Below are positions 1 to 8,224 of a stretch of DNA of 64,000 nt, piece after piece (within the stretch, counting starts at the first letter, position 1; each line of letters opens with the position of its first letter). This stretch comes from Neisseria zalophi. GTDB taxonomy: Bacteria > Pseudomonadota > Gammaproteobacteria > Burkholderiales > Neisseriaceae. The stretch is taken from positions 1,178,001 to 1,242,000 of the forward strand of contig NZ_CP031700.1 in assembly GCF_008807015.1 (NCBI RefSeq), written 5' to 3'. The notes under the pieces are model-generated. The model saw only the letters and a list, made by a program, of their open reading frames with translations. It had not been told where the DNA came from and made no database searches. A program made the position numbers and the translations under genes.

Positions 1-232
1 TGATAGCGTCTGCTTTGATTTCGGGGGTAATCACATCATCTGGCAGGGCGGCATAATTGACACTGTCATCACCGGCTTCGATATAGTGGGTGAAGTTTTC
101 GCTGATAAAGCGGTAAAACAAAGTGCCGAGAACGTATTGTTTGAAGTCCCAGCCGTCTACCGAGCCGCGAACATCATTGGCGATTTGCCAGATGCGGCGT
201 TGTAGTTCGGCGCGTTGTTGTTGGCTTGTCAT
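1..232 (-). CDS. hsdM: Type I restriction-modification DNA methyltransferase, N-terminal part (partial)
   Basis: The frame runs off the left edge of the window, leaving the first 77 residues. They begin MTSQQQRAELQRRIWQIAND and continue through GSVDGWDFKQYVLGTLFYRF and ISENFTHYIEAGDDS. This is the typical helical N-terminal domain (HsdM_N) of the modification subunit of type I restriction systems, which forms a complex with HsdS and methylates adenine in cytoplasmic DNA. The SAM-binding domain, HsdS and HsdR would lie outside the window, so completeness cannot be judged. The ATG at 230-232 is the natural family start. The upstream side holds an inverted repeat and a dead insertion sequence. 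Confidence 0.88.
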   Translation of the reverse strand, partial: MTSQQQRAELQRRIWQIANDVRGSVDGWDFKQYVLGTLFYRFISENFTHYIEAGDDSVNYAALPDDVITPEIKADAI

Positions 233-317
233 ATCGGATAAATCCTTCAAATAAAAATCGGTTGGGCGGAAAGCGGTGGTGTGGTTGTTTTTAGTGGGTC
301 GCTTTCCGGCGGTTTAT

Positions 318-349
318 AGTGAATGTGAATTGCTTTTCACAAATTCACT
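318..349. repeat. Imperfect inverted repeat upstream of hsdM
   Basis: AGTGAATGTGAA faces TTCACAAATTCACT around a short centre. The right arm has two extra bases. It lies about 90 bases before the hsdM start, so it could be an operator of the restriction-modification genes or simply a fold. No protein is assigned. Confidence 0.4.
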
Positions 350-417
350 TATTTTATCGTTATTATTAAGTTTCGGTATGGTTTTTCAATAAATATCGTT
401 TGATATTTTAAGAGACC

Positions 418-640
418 GAGACCTTTGCGAAAATCCCTTAAATTCTCTATCAAGATATTTAAGGGGGATTTCTCATGAATACTTTCTTTCAGCAAACCGT
501 ACAAGCCATGATTGCCAAATACATTGACCGCTTTCCTTTTCTAAAGCCGGAGCAGCCGCTTGAATAGTATCAGAACCACCGGAAAACCCGTTGTATCCGA
601 AACCGCTGAGGTTGTTGCCACGCCTATCCCTTATTGTGAT
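418..640 (+). pseudogene. Remnant of an IS1106-like (IS5 family) transposase
   Basis: The fragment starts with the terminal sequence GAGACCTTTGCGAAA and then follows the first ~220 bases of the intact element at 6874-8074. The transposase start at 475 (MNTFFQQTVQAMIAKYIDRF) reads 30 residues to a TAG at 565. A small deletion and a second stop follow, and similarity ends near 640, only ten bases from the stop codon of the next gene. The middle and right end of the element are gone, so it cannot move by itself. Confidence 0.85.
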
Positions 641-649
641 GGGATTGGT

Positions 650-1441
650 TTAGGGCAGGCGCTGGCGCAGTTGTTCGAATAGGCAGACGGTTGCCGCCAT
701 TGCCACATTCAAGGATTCGGTTTGCCCGGCCATCGGGATTCTGACGCAACCGTCGACTTTATCGAGAATATCGGGGCGGATGCCGCTGCCTTCGTTGCCG
801 AACACCCATGCGGCCGGTTCGGTTAGCGTCATGTCATAGAGGTGGTGTTCGTTGTGTTGCGAAAGGGCGGTTGCCCAAATCGGGTTTTGATAGCTTGGGC
901 ACCATGCGGATAAATCGACTCGTTCGCAGATGGTCAGCAGAAAATGCGCTCCCATGCCGGCGCGTAATACTTTCGGCGACCATGCGTCGGCACAATCGTT
1001 GCTCAATATCAATTGCTTTATTCCTGCCGCTGCGGTGCTACGCATCACCGTGCCGACATTGCCGGGATCTTGTACGCGGTCGAGCACCACGCAATCGCCG
1101 TGTTCTGGCAATGGCGGGGCGGTAGGAATATCAATTAAAGTGAGGATTTCTTCGGCATCGGTTAGGCCGCTGATTTTGGCCAATATCCCCGAAGCAACGG
1201 GAATTTGTTGGTTTTCAGACAGCTTGGCGAGTAAGGCGCTGATTTCGGGTGTCTGCCGTTTGTGTTCGGGTATATAAACCCGAATAGGCATGCCGCCTGC
1301 TTGCAGATAGGCTTGCAGAAGATGCACGCCTTCTAAGACGGTTTGCTTGTGCAAGCGGCGTGCTTTGGCTTGCGAAAGCAGCTTCGATAAGTGTTTGAGT
1401 TGCTCGTTTTTGGCAGAGGTAATCGTTTCCATAGGCGGCAT
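650..1441 (-). CDS. SpoU/TrmH-family RNA 2'-O-ribose methyltransferase
   Basis: The 263-residue protein has an N-terminal L30e-like substrate-binding domain (about 1-105) and a C-terminal SPOUT domain. The three family motifs are visible: VVLDRVQDPGNVGTVMRSTA (motif 1), WVFGNEGSGI (motif 2) and RIPMAGQTESLNVAMA (motif 3). The last two form the knotted SAM-binding site. It should methylate a ribose 2'-OH in rRNA or tRNA; the exact nucleotide cannot be read from sequence. Either ATG at 1439-1441 or the one three codons later could be the start. It is transcribed toward the dead IS fragment, and a DUS-type inverted pair separates it from leuB. Confidence 0.88.
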   Translation of the reverse strand: MPPMETITSAKNEQLKHLSKLLSQAKARRLHKQTVLEGVHLLQAYLQAGGMPIRVYIPEHKRQTPEISALLAKLSENQQIPVASGILAKISGLTDAEEILTLIDIPTAPPLPEHGDCVVLDRVQDPGNVGTVMRSTAAAGIKQLILSNDCADAWSPKVLRAGMGAHFLLTICERVDLSAWCPSYQNPIWATALSQHNEHHLYDMTLTEPAAWVFGNEGSGIRPDILDKVDGCVRIPMAGQTESLNVAMAATVCLFEQLRQRLP

Positions 1442-1450
1442 TATAATGTT

Positions 1451-1493
1451 TTCAGACGGCCTTGTATCCGCCTGAATAAACAGGCCGTCTGAA
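1451..1493. repeat. DUS inverted pair
   Basis: TTCAGACGGCC at 1451 faces GGCCGTCTGAA ending at 1493 with a 21-base loop and a following A run. It lies between the divergent starts of the methyltransferase and leuB, so it is an uptake signal more than a terminator. Confidence 0.7.
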
Positions 1494-1600
1494 AAAAATA
1501 GTGAGCGGTTGTGATTGCGCGATATTTATATTAACCGTATAGGGGAAAAAAGGTACAATCGAAACCGTTTTAGTCTGTTTTGTCTACAAGGAACTCATCA

Positions 1601-2671
1601 ATGTCTAAAAAAATCGTGATTCTGCCCGGCGACGGTATCGGCCCGGAAATTACCGCACAAGCTGTTCGTGTATTGGATAAATTGATTTCAGACGGCCTGG
1701 ATGCTGAATATTTGTATGCCCCGCTCGGTGGTGCCGCTTATGACGAATACGGCCATCCTTATCCCGAATATACCCAAAAACTCTGCCGCCAAGCCGATGC
1801 GGTGTTGCTCGGTGCCGTCGGCGGCCCGCAATATGACGAACTCGACCGCCCGTTGCGCCCCGAACGCGGTTTATTGGCTATCCGCAAGGATTTGAATTTG
1901 TTTGCCAATCTGCGCCCGGCTGTTCTTTATCCCGAATTGGCCAATGCTTCGACGCTTAAACCCGAAGTGGTGGCAGGCTTGAATATTTTGATTGTCCGCG
2001 AGCTGACCGGTGATATTTATTTCGGCGAACCGCGCGGTATCCGCACTTTGGAAAACGGCGAGCGCGAAGGCTTCAATACCATGAGATACAATGAAAGCGA
2101 AATCCGCCGTATTGCCAAAGTATCGTTTGAAGCGGCGCAAAAGCGTAATAAAAAATTGTGTTCGGTCGATAAAGCCAATGTGCTGGAAACCACCGAGCTA
2201 TGGAAAGAAATCTTTACCGAAATGAGCAAAGATTATCCCGATGTCGAACTCAGCCATATGTATGTGGATAATGCCGCCATGCAGCTGGTGCGTGCGCCCA
2301 AGCAGTTTGATGTGATCGCTACCGGCAATATCTTCGGCGATATACTCAGCGATCAGGCCTCTATGCTCACCGGCTCAATCGGCATGTTGCCGTCTGCTTC
2401 TCTGAATGAAACCGGCAAAGGTTTATACGAACCGTCGCACGGCTCCGCCCCTGATATTGCCGGACAAAACAAAGCCAATCCGTTGGCGACGATTTTGTCG
2501 TTAGCGATGTTGTTGCGCTACAGTCTCAATGATGAAGCACGCGCCAGCCGTGTTGAAAAAGCGGTAGAAAAGGTGTTGGCACAAGGTTATCGTACTGCAG
2601 ATATCTTTGAAGAAGGCAGCAAATTAGTTTCCTGTATGGAAATGGGTGATGCTGTGTTGGATGCGATATAG
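1601..2671 (+). CDS. leuB: 3-Isopropylmalate dehydrogenase
   Basis: This enzyme catalyses the NAD-dependent oxidative decarboxylation of 3-isopropylmalate in leucine synthesis, in the cytosol. The 356-residue protein begins [20 protein letters not shown]. It contains the substrate arginines in [21 protein letters not shown], the [14 protein letters not shown] loop typical of LeuB, the [15 protein letters not shown] helix, the metal aspartates in [14 protein letters not shown] and the NAD site [15 protein letters not shown] start 21 bases upstream is possible, but AAGGA lies at the right distance before 1601. It stands alone here: leuC and leuD lie 32-36 kb away. The reading frame contains a DUS core near 1688. 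Confidence 0.96.
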   Translation: MSKKIVILPGDGIGPEITAQAVRVLDKLISDGLDAEYLYAPLGGAAYDEYGHPYPEYTQKLCRQADAVLLGAVGGPQYDELDRPLRPERGLLAIRKDLNLFANLRPAVLYPELANASTLKPEVVAGLNILIVRELTGDIYFGEPRGIRTLENGEREGFNTMRYNESEIRRIAKVSFEAAQKRNKKLCSVDKANVLETTELWKEIFTEMSKDYPDVELSHMYVDNAAMQLVRAPKQFDVIATGNIFGDILSDQASMLTGSIGMLPSASLNETGKGLYEPSHGSAPDIAGQNKANPLATILSLAMLLRYSLNDEARASRVEKAVEKVLAQGYRTADIFEEGSKLVSCMEMGDAVLDAI

Positions 2672-2700
2672 TATAAAATATGTTAAAATCATAAAGATTA

Positions 2701-2739
2701 TTGGTTTTAATCAATAGATTCTGCTTTTCGTTATATAAT
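2701..2739 (+). promoter_or_regulatory. Promoter with possible FNR-like site
   Basis: TTGGTTTTAATCAA at 2701-2714 differs by one base from the FNR consensus TTGATnnnnATCAA. A TATAAT follows at 2734-2739. The centre-to-minus-10 distance is about three bases shorter than in a standard class II FNR promoter, so only the minus 10 is well supported. Confidence 0.4.
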
Positions 2740-2782
2740 GCAGGATCTTACTTATTGATAAAACGGATAAAAGGACAATATC

Positions 2783-3121
2783 ATGTTTAAAGATTGGCCC
2801 GAACATACCGCCTTGTTGAAAAAGTCTTTCGCCAAATTGGGTAAAGAACACCCGAAAATGATTCAAGCTTATGTTTCATTGGAGCAGGCGGAAGCAGCGG
2901 AAGCGTTAGACGAAAAAACCAGAGAGCTGATTGCCATTGCCGTAGCGATTACCACCCGTTGCGAAAGCTGTATCAGTATTCATGCTGAAAGAGCGATTAA
3001 AGCGGGGGCAACCGATGGTGAAATCGCCGGTGCATTGGCTACCGCAATTTCTTTGAACGCCGGTGCCGCCTATACTTACGCTCTGCGTGCAATGGAAGCT
3101 GTTGAAACACAACGTAAATAA
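2783..3121 (+). CDS. AhpD-like carboxymuconolactone decarboxylase family protein
   Basis: The 112-residue all-helical protein carries the CMD-domain signature: ELIAIAVAITTRCESCISIHAERAIKAGAT. The CxxC pair and the following histidine are the redox and proton-relay residues of AhpD-like alkylhydroperoxidases. It probably reduces peroxides or acts as a thiol oxidoreductase in the cytoplasm; its electron donor is unknown. AAAGGACAATATC precedes the ATG. It forms a single-gene unit ended by a DUS hairpin, and its promoter may be oxygen-regulated. Confidence 0.88.
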   Translation: MFKDWPEHTALLKKSFAKLGKEHPKMIQAYVSLEQAEAAEALDEKTRELIAIAVAITTRCESCISIHAERAIKAGATDGEIAGALATAISLNAGAAYTYALRAMEAVETQRK

Positions 3122-3176
3122 CAGCAAACCGTTAGGTTTTGGTGATTCGGTATGGTAATATCGGATACTGTAAAAT

Positions 3177-3215
3177 AGGCCGTCTGAATAATATTGTTTA
3201 TTTTTCAGACGGCCT
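3177..3215 (+). terminator. DUS-type hairpin terminator
   Basis: AGGCCGTCTGAA at 3177-3188 pairs with TTCAGACGGCCT at 3204-3215. It closes the AhpD-like gene. Confidence 0.8.
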
Positions 3216-3339
3216 TATATGCTGGTTAGCCGTTGAAGATTATAAGTATTCAAAAACATATTAATCTTGATGCTAATAACCATAAGGCATCGTAATATGC
3301 CTTTCCCCAACATTAAAGGTAATCATTAATTAAAAAATT

Positions 3340-3906
3340 ATGAAACATATCAATAAAATAATATTCACAGGTATAGCACTTGCCGCTGCTTTTCACACAC
3401 ATGCAGAAACCCGTGCTGTGATCGACACCAATATGGGTAAAATCGAGTTGTCGCTGGATGAAAAAAAAGCCCCTAAAACCGTGGCCAATTTTGCCAACTA
3501 TGCCCATAAAGGCTTTTATAACGGCACTATTTTCCACCGCGTTATCGATGGCTTTATGATTCAGGGTGGTGGTTTTACCGCGGATATGAAAGAAAAATCA
3601 ACCGATAAAGCCATTGTGAACGAAGCAGACAATGGTTTGAAAAATACCGTCGGTACCATTGCCATGGCCAGAAGAGCCGGTCCGCATTCGGCAACCAGCC
3701 AGTTTTTTATCAATGTGGCAGATAATCATTTCTTGAATTTTAAAAATAAAACCATACAGGGCTATGGCTATACCGTATTCGGTAAAGTGGTTTCCGGTAT
3801 GGATGTGGTGAATAAAATCGCTAAAGTCGGCACCACGAATTATTCTTTTTACCAAAATGTTCCGGTAGAGCCGGTAGTAATACGGAGTGTTACCGTTGTC
3901 GAGTAA
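3340..3906 (+). CDS. Periplasmic peptidyl-prolyl cis-trans isomerase, cyclophilin type
   Basis: The 188-residue protein starts with a Sec signal peptide (about residues 1-22, cleavage after HTHA). The cyclophilin fold follows, with [20 protein letters not shown], the catalytic [15 protein letters not shown], the [20 protein letters not shown] substrate groove and [16 protein letters not shown]. It catalyses proline isomerisation during folding of exported proteins. It matches the PpiA type of bacterial periplasmic cyclophilins in length and order. It is a single-gene unit with a strong terminator behind it. Confidence 0.93.
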   Translation: MKHINKIIFTGIALAAAFHTHAETRAVIDTNMGKIELSLDEKKAPKTVANFANYAHKGFYNGTIFHRVIDGFMIQGGGFTADMKEKSTDKAIVNEADNGLKNTVGTIAMARRAGPHSATSQFFINVADNHFLNFKNKTIQGYGYTVFGKVVSGMDVVNKIAKVGTTNYSFYQNVPVEPVVIRSVTVVE

Positions 3907-3930
3907 AATATCTGTAAAAAACAGAGTATA

Positions 3931-3957
3931 AAAAACGCCCTTAAAGGGCGTTTTTTA
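3931..3957 (+). terminator. Rho-independent terminator
   Basis: AAAACGCCC-TTAAA-GGGCGTTTTTT forms a GC-rich stem followed by T residues, 25 bases after the cyclophilin stop. It faces the convergent gene at 3981 and may serve both. Confidence 0.88.
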
Positions 3958-3980
3958 CTGTGAATACGGGAAAAGACTGC

Positions 3981-4232
3981 TTAACGTTCTTTTTCACGGA
4001 AAAAAGCATAAGTCACATCGTGAAACAAATCTACGTGCGGACTGTCTTCATAAGTCAGTTCGGCCAATGCATCTTCAAATGCCAATTGCACCGATTCGAC
4101 CACGTCTTGCGCGATATCGGCGGGCAGTGCGCGAATCATGCCTTTTAAGGCGGTAGCCAATACATGATTTTGCATTCGGACGGCCTCATAGGCTTCTTCA
4201 AGGTATTCTAGTCGCTGTTCCATACCGTTCAT
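3981..4232 (-). CDS. Conserved hypothetical protein
   Basis: The 83-residue acidic, helical protein begins MNGMEQRLEYLEEAYEAVRM, has a leucine-rich early helix that could form a coiled coil, and ends FFREKER. No family is recognised. The open frame extends 15 codons upstream, but AAAGGG lies just before the ATG at 4230-4232, so that start is preferred. It has no signal peptide or membrane segment. It converges on the cyclophilin gene. Confidence 0.65.
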   Translation of the reverse strand: MNGMEQRLEYLEEAYEAVRMQNHVLATALKGMIRALPADIAQDVVESVQLAFEDALAELTYEDSPHVDLFHDVTYAFFREKER

Positions 4233-4415
4233 GATTTTCCCTTTCATAATCTGATAAAATGCAGCATTATACCGCATACTTTTTAAGAAGCCCGCAGCCT
4301 TTACCGGTGCTTCTTTGTGGTTTTTGTGTGCTTGCTAATTATTTTAGGCACACGCTGAAAAAAGACAATCCGAAACGGCGGGAGTAGGCCGTATTATCAT
4401 AGAGAGAAAATAATA

Positions 4416-5210
4416 ATGAAACACCAACGTCATACCAATTCCGATAACAGTAAAGACGAGTTCGATTGGGAACGCGGCTTAGAGCAATTACGCGAACAGC
4501 GCAATGCAGGCCATAATAAACCGGCTAAGGTTTCGGCAACCGCTTCGACACCGAAACCGGAGGCTAAAACTTCATCATTATCCGAAGAAGTCCAACTCAA
4601 TCATACCGCTGCCGAAAAATTGCTGCGCGAATATTTGCAACAGTGGCAGAAAGAACATAATGATCCGTTGGCAGACACCATGACGGCGGAAACAGATGCA
4701 ACCGTATTATTGCAGGAAGATTGGTTGGCTGCTCAAACAGCGTTGCAAAGTGCGCGTATTGACGACAGTAAAATACAAAGTACCCGCACGGTATGGTTGA
4801 ATCCGAAGCGGCAAAATGTGGCATTTGAAAATCCGATACCCGAACAGCCGAAGCAGAGTAGTGAAGAAAACGGCGAACAAGAAAACCAGCTTGAAGAAGC
4901 GGTACAACCGGAAGAATGGCTGCCGGTAACCGTGAAAGTTATCAATCCTCAGGCTGATCCGCGTAAACCCGTGTTGTTTCTTTCCGAACAGGAATTGCTC
5001 GAACACCTAACCCGCCGTCTGCGCCCACATTTAACCGATGCCGTTGCCGGAATGGTGCGCGTAGCTATCCAAAAACAGGCGGCTACACTGACTTATCAGC
5101 TTCAGCAAACATTACACGAACAAACCCCCGCGTTGGTGGATGAAATATTAGAATATAACCTTAAAGCTGTGATGTCTGATATCAAATACAGTTTAAAATA
5201 CAAGCGTTAA
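4416..5210 (+). CDS. Conserved hypothetical protein, hydrophilic
   Basis: The protein has 264 residues. Residues 1-60 are charged and low-complexity, and the middle part is Gln/Glu-rich (QPKQSSEENGEQENQLEEAV). The C-terminal ~85 residues look like a compact helical domain (LSEQELLEHLTRRLRPHL to DIKYSLKYKR). There is no signal peptide or membrane segment, so it is probably cytoplasmic. No function is recognised. It is a single gene, followed by a weak DUS-associated hairpin. Confidence 0.65.
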   Translation: MKHQRHTNSDNSKDEFDWERGLEQLREQRNAGHNKPAKVSATASTPKPEAKTSSLSEEVQLNHTAAEKLLREYLQQWQKEHNDPLADTMTAETDATVLLQEDWLAAQTALQSARIDDSKIQSTRTVWLNPKRQNVAFENPIPEQPKQSSEENGEQENQLEEAVQPEEWLPVTVKVINPQADPRKPVLFLSEQELLEHLTRRLRPHLTDAVAGMVRVAIQKQAATLTYQLQQTLHEQTPALVDEILEYNLKAVMSDIKYSLKYKR

Positions 5211-5221
5211 ATGTATGATTA

Positions 5222-5260
5222 GGGCCGTCTGAAATATTGAAATTTCTAGGGCGGTTTTTA
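5222..5260 (+). terminator. Imperfect DUS-associated terminator
   Basis: GGGCCGTCTGAAATATTGAA is followed by a loosely complementary AATTTCTAGGGCGGTTTTT. The stem is imperfect, so termination is probably weak. Confidence 0.4.
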
Positions 5261-5288
5261 TATGGCATATATAATGGAGATTTATGAT

Positions 5289-5450
5289 ATGAATAAACGT
5301 TCTTGGATTGTCATCGTTATCGCTCTGATTGCCGGTGGCTATAAAATATGGAATAAGTACCAACGCCATGTGGAAAAGAGTGATTATCAAGCTAAAATAG
5401 AGCAAAGTATAGAGACAGTCAAAGATATTAAGTTTAAATCAAATGAATAA
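5289..5450 (+). CDS. Small single-pass membrane protein, truncated paralogue of the next gene
   Basis: The frame encodes 53 residues beginning MNKRSWIVIVIALIAGGYKI, an N-terminal anchor, followed by a charged tail. The first ~40 codons closely match the start of the following gene, including a 37-base exact repeat (5322-5358 and 5476-5512). This gene is therefore a tandem duplicate lacking the DUF3465 domain. Its TAA overlaps the ATG of the next gene (ATGAATAA), so the two are translationally coupled. A GGAG at 5276-5279 precedes the ATG. Whether the short product has a role is unknown. Confidence 0.6.
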   Translation: MNKRSWIVIVIALIAGGYKIWNKYQRHVEKSDYQAKIEQSIETVKDIKFKSNE

Positions 5451-5512
5451 ACGTGCTTGGATCGGTATCGCCATTGCTCTGATTGCCGGTGGCTATAAAA
5501 TATGGAATAAGT
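5322..5512 (+). repeat. 37-base direct repeat from a tandem gene duplication
   Basis: The same 37 bases occur at 5322-5358 and 5476-5512, coding for the membrane anchor in both small genes. Flanking bases also match with substitutions, showing a duplication unit of about 154 bases. Confidence 0.9.
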
Positions 5513-5913
5513 CACAACCCTATATAAACAAAAGCGATCATAGCGTTGAAATACAGCAACCCGGTATAATACCAAGTTCGGCAGAAGACATTCTTCAGGC
5601 AGCGTTTGAACGGCAACAAAGCGATATTCAAATCGAAGGCAGCGGCCAAGTGACTAAAACGTTGCCTGATGATAATAAAGGCTCGAGGCACCAGCGTTTT
5701 ATTTTAAAGCTGGCTAGCGGTCAAACTTTATTGGTGGCACACAATATCGATTTAGCTCCTAAGATTAAAGGACTGAAAAAAGGCGATACCGTGTCGTTTT
5801 ACGGCGAATACGAATGGTCGAAACAGGGTGGTGTGATCCATTGGACGCATCACGATCCGCAAGGAAGGCATGCCGACGGATGGCTTAAACATAAGGGCAT
5901 AGTTTATCAATAA
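5443..5913 (+). CDS. DUF3465 domain protein with N-terminal membrane anchor
   Basis: The 156-residue protein has a hydrophobic N-terminal segment (MNKRAWIGIAIALIAGGYKI) and then a DUF3465 domain from about residue 50. Family hallmarks are RHQRFILKLASGQTLLVAHN, IDLAPKIKGLKKGDTVSFYG, EYEWSKQGGVIHWTHHDPQG and RHADGWLKHKGIVYQ. The domain resembles small OB-like folds; its role is not established. The anchor suggests it faces the periplasm. It follows the truncated paralogue with an eight-base overlap. Confidence 0.8.
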   Translation: MNKRAWIGIAIALIAGGYKIWNKSQPYINKSDHSVEIQQPGIIPSSAEDILQAAFERQQSDIQIEGSGQVTKTLPDDNKGSRHQRFILKLASGQTLLVAHNIDLAPKIKGLKKGDTVSFYGEYEWSKQGGVIHWTHHDPQGRHADGWLKHKGIVYQ

Positions 5914-6056
5914 TTTCGCCAGTATAGGAAAGCAACACAGGCCGTCTGAAAGCTGAAAAAACTGGATAAATCTGCCTAATTTGTTATAGAATGCATCCGA
6001 CTCAGGTAAGCAGATAATTGCTTAATTTTTAATTTGTATTGTAAGAGGAAAACGAA

Positions 6057-6281
6057 ATGTTCCCAGAATACCGTGATTTAATTTCTAAATTAAAACAAGA
6101 AGATACGCACTTTGCCCGTTTGTTTGAAGAACACAATCAGTTGGATGACAAAATCACCGGTTTGACCAACAATCCTGTTACTGAAGGTTTAGATGAAATT
6201 GAAGAATTAAAAAAACAAAAATTGCATTTAAAAGATCAATTATATGATATTTTGGTGAAAGCCGATAAAGAAGCCAAATAA
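6057..6281 (+). CDS. YdcH family protein (DUF465)
   Basis: The 74-residue protein is entirely helical and charged: MFPEYRDLISKLKQEDTHFA, then FARLFEEHNQLDDKI and LKKQKLHLKDQLYDIL. This matches the short coiled-coil YdcH/DUF465 family, whose function is unknown. GTAAGAGGAAAACGAAATG gives a good ribosome-binding site. It stands alone with its own DUS terminator. Confidence 0.85.
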   Translation: MFPEYRDLISKLKQEDTHFARLFEEHNQLDDKITGLTNNPVTEGLDEIEELKKQKLHLKDQLYDILVKADKEAK

Positions 6282-6310
6282 TTGCTTTAATGTCGGAAAA
6301 TGATATGGAA

Positions 6311-6344
6311 AGGCCGTCTGAAATTTATTCAGACGGCCTTTTTG
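6311..6344 (+). terminator. DUS-type hairpin terminator
   Basis: AGGCCGTCTGAA at 6311-6322 and TTCAGACGGCCT at 6328-6339 form a perfect 12-bp stem with a 5-base loop followed by T residues. Confidence 0.9.
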
Positions 6345-6399
6345 TTAGCTTTGTTTAGAATCGGTGATGAAAGTATTTGGGGATGCTCTGGTAACTAGA

Positions 6400-6873
6400 T
6401 CAATTGTCTCTTACCAATTGTTTTAAAAGGACAATTAAAACTTTATTTTACTGTCGTTAAATGCTATTCGTACTCCTTCAAATACAGCTAAAATTGGCTT
6501 TAGGAATGCCATTGAACTTACGTAAATGACGTTTCGCCTGATTCCAAAAGTTCTCAATACCGTTTATATGGTTCTGCTTATCAGTAAAATGCGTACTGTG
6601 ATTGATACAAAAATGGTTAAATTCGCTGACATCCAGTACATCATAGTTTTTGTAGCAATCCGTATAAACAATACTGTCAGGCTTAACCTGCTCTCGAATA
6701 AATCGAATATTTCCAAATGCGGGCTATTTTGATAAATCAGCTAACGTAGTCGGTAAAAATAATAAACGGCAGTATTTCTATGAATAACTGTTAATTGTGC
6801 TGCTGTTCTGGTTGTTACCCGTGCAACAAACAGCTCGATTAACTTGTGTTGTTTATACTGATTTAAACGGCTT
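6400..6873 (-). pseudogene. Decayed IS1016-like (IS1595 family) transposase, interrupted by another IS
   Basis: Reading leftward from 6873, the fragment gives SRLNQYKQHKLIELFVARVT, then ..NTAVYYFYRLR with a stop. After an apparent deletion of about 55 codons it continues with IREQVKPDSIVYTDCYKNYD, VLDVSEFNHFCINHSTHFTD and QNHINGIENFWNQAKRHLRK. These are characteristic IS1016 transposase blocks. The deletion removed the catalytic middle part, and more frame breaks follow. The first codons (ATA AAG AAA AG) lie on the far side of the IS5-type element, at about 8075-8086, which proves that the second element landed inside this one. Confidence 0.85.
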
Positions 6874-8074
6874 GAGACCTTTGCAAAAACCCTAAAAATC
6901 CCTTAAATTCTTCACCAAAGATATTTAAGGGATTTCTCATGAGTACGTTCTTTCAGCAAACCGCCCAAGCCATGATTGCCAAACACATTGACCGCTTTCC
7001 TTTATTAAAGCTCGAACAGGTAATTGATTGGCAGCCGGTAGAGCAGTATCTGAATCGTCAGAAAACCCGTTATATCAGAGATCACCGCGGCCGTCCCGCC
7101 TATCCCTTATTGGCTATGTTTAAAGCCGTTTTACTCGGCCAATGGCATAGCCTTTCCGACCCCGAACTCGAACACAGTCTCATTACCCGTATTGATTTCA
7201 ACCTGTTTTGTCATTTTGACGAGATGAATATTCCCGATCACAGTACCCTTTGCCGTTACCGCAACTGGCTGGCACAAGACAATACCTTGGCCGAACTGTT
7301 GGATTTGATTAACCGCCAACTGACTGAGAAAGGCTTAAAGGTAGAGAAGGCACAGGCTGCCGTTATTGATGCGACGATTATTCAGACGGCCGGCAGTAAA
7401 CAACGTCAGTCCATAGAGGTTGATAGCGAAGGAGAGATAACCGGTCAAACCACACCGAGCAAAGATAAAGATGCCCGTTGGGTGAAGAAGAACGGTCATC
7501 ATCAATTAGGCTATAAGCAGCACACCCGTACCGATGCGGAAGGTTACATTGAGAAGCTGCATATTACAGCGGGCAATGCCCATGAGTGCAAACATCTGTT
7601 GCCTTTATTGGCAGGCATTGCCAAAGAGACAACGGTCTATGCGGATAAAGGTTATGACAGTGCGGAAAACAGAAAGTATCTGGAAGAATATAAACTGAAA
7701 GACGGCATTATGAGTAAATCCCATCGCAACCGTCCGCTGACGGAAGCGCAAACCCGCCGCAACAAATATTTATCGAAAACCCGTTATGTAGTGGAACAGA
7801 GTTTCGGTACGCTGCACCGTAAATTCCGCTATGCCCGGGCAGCCTACTTCGGGCTGGAGAAAGTAGCGGCGCAAAGTCATCTGAAAGCGATATGTTTGAA
7901 CCTGTTGAAGGCGGCCAACAGGCTACGTGCGCCTATTGCTGCCTAAAAGGCAGCCGGATGCCTATTAATTAGGCATCTGAGGAGTAATAAAGGGGATATT
8001 GCGGTCAAAAACAGCCGAAATCCTGTGTTTGGAGTTCGGCTGTCGGGTGAAGGACTATTTCGCAAAGGTCTCAA
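6874..8074 (+). mobile_element. IS1106-like insertion sequence, IS5 family
   Basis: The element is about 1.2 kb. Left end GAGACCTTTGCAAAA and right end TTTCGCAAAGGTCTC are inverted copies, and one intact transposase gene lies between. It sits inside the IS1016-like remnant. Comparing flanks gives a duplicated CTT (6871-6873 and 8075-8077), a likely 3-base target duplication. A second, dead copy lies at 418-640. The transposase frame carries a DUS core (TTCAGACGGCC at 7381). Confidence 0.92.
6939..7946 (+). CDS. IS1106-like transposase (IS5 family, DDE type)
   Basis: The 335-residue protein is full length. The N-terminal part (MSTFFQQTAQAMIAKHIDRF, DHRGRPAYPLLAMFKAVLLG) is the DUF772-type DNA-binding region. 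The catalytic domain shows AVIDATIIQTAG (first Asp), TTVYADKGYDSAENRKYLEE (second Asp) and YVVEQSFGTLHRKFRYARAA, with the Glu of the Y-E-Q/R motif. It cuts and rejoins the element ends. No frameshift or stop is present, so the copy looks active. Confidence 0.95.
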   Translation: MSTFFQQTAQAMIAKHIDRFPLLKLEQVIDWQPVEQYLNRQKTRYIRDHRGRPAYPLLAMFKAVLLGQWHSLSDPELEHSLITRIDFNLFCHFDEMNIPDHSTLCRYRNWLAQDNTLAELLDLINRQLTEKGLKVEKAQAAVIDATIIQTAGSKQRQSIEVDSEGEITGQTTPSKDKDARWVKKNGHHQLGYKQHTRTDAEGYIEKLHITAGNAHECKHLLPLLAGIAKETTVYADKGYDSAENRKYLEEYKLKDGIMSKSHRNRPLTEAQTRRNKYLSKTRYVVEQSFGTLHRKFRYARAAYFGLEKVAAQSHLKAICLNLLKAANRLRAPIAA

Positions 8075-8224
8075 CTTTTCTTTATAAAAGTTATTTTATA
8101 TGTTTTGAATAACTCTAGTTATCTAGGATAGCTTCAATATATTAATCTAATTCGGTAATATGAATTCTAAGATAATAATTAGATTTTTAATAAATTAATT
8201 ATAAAATATTGATAATATAGAATT

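Noticed and set aside
6526..6732. 68-codon plus-strand frame
   Set aside because: It is antisense to the decayed IS1016-like transposase.
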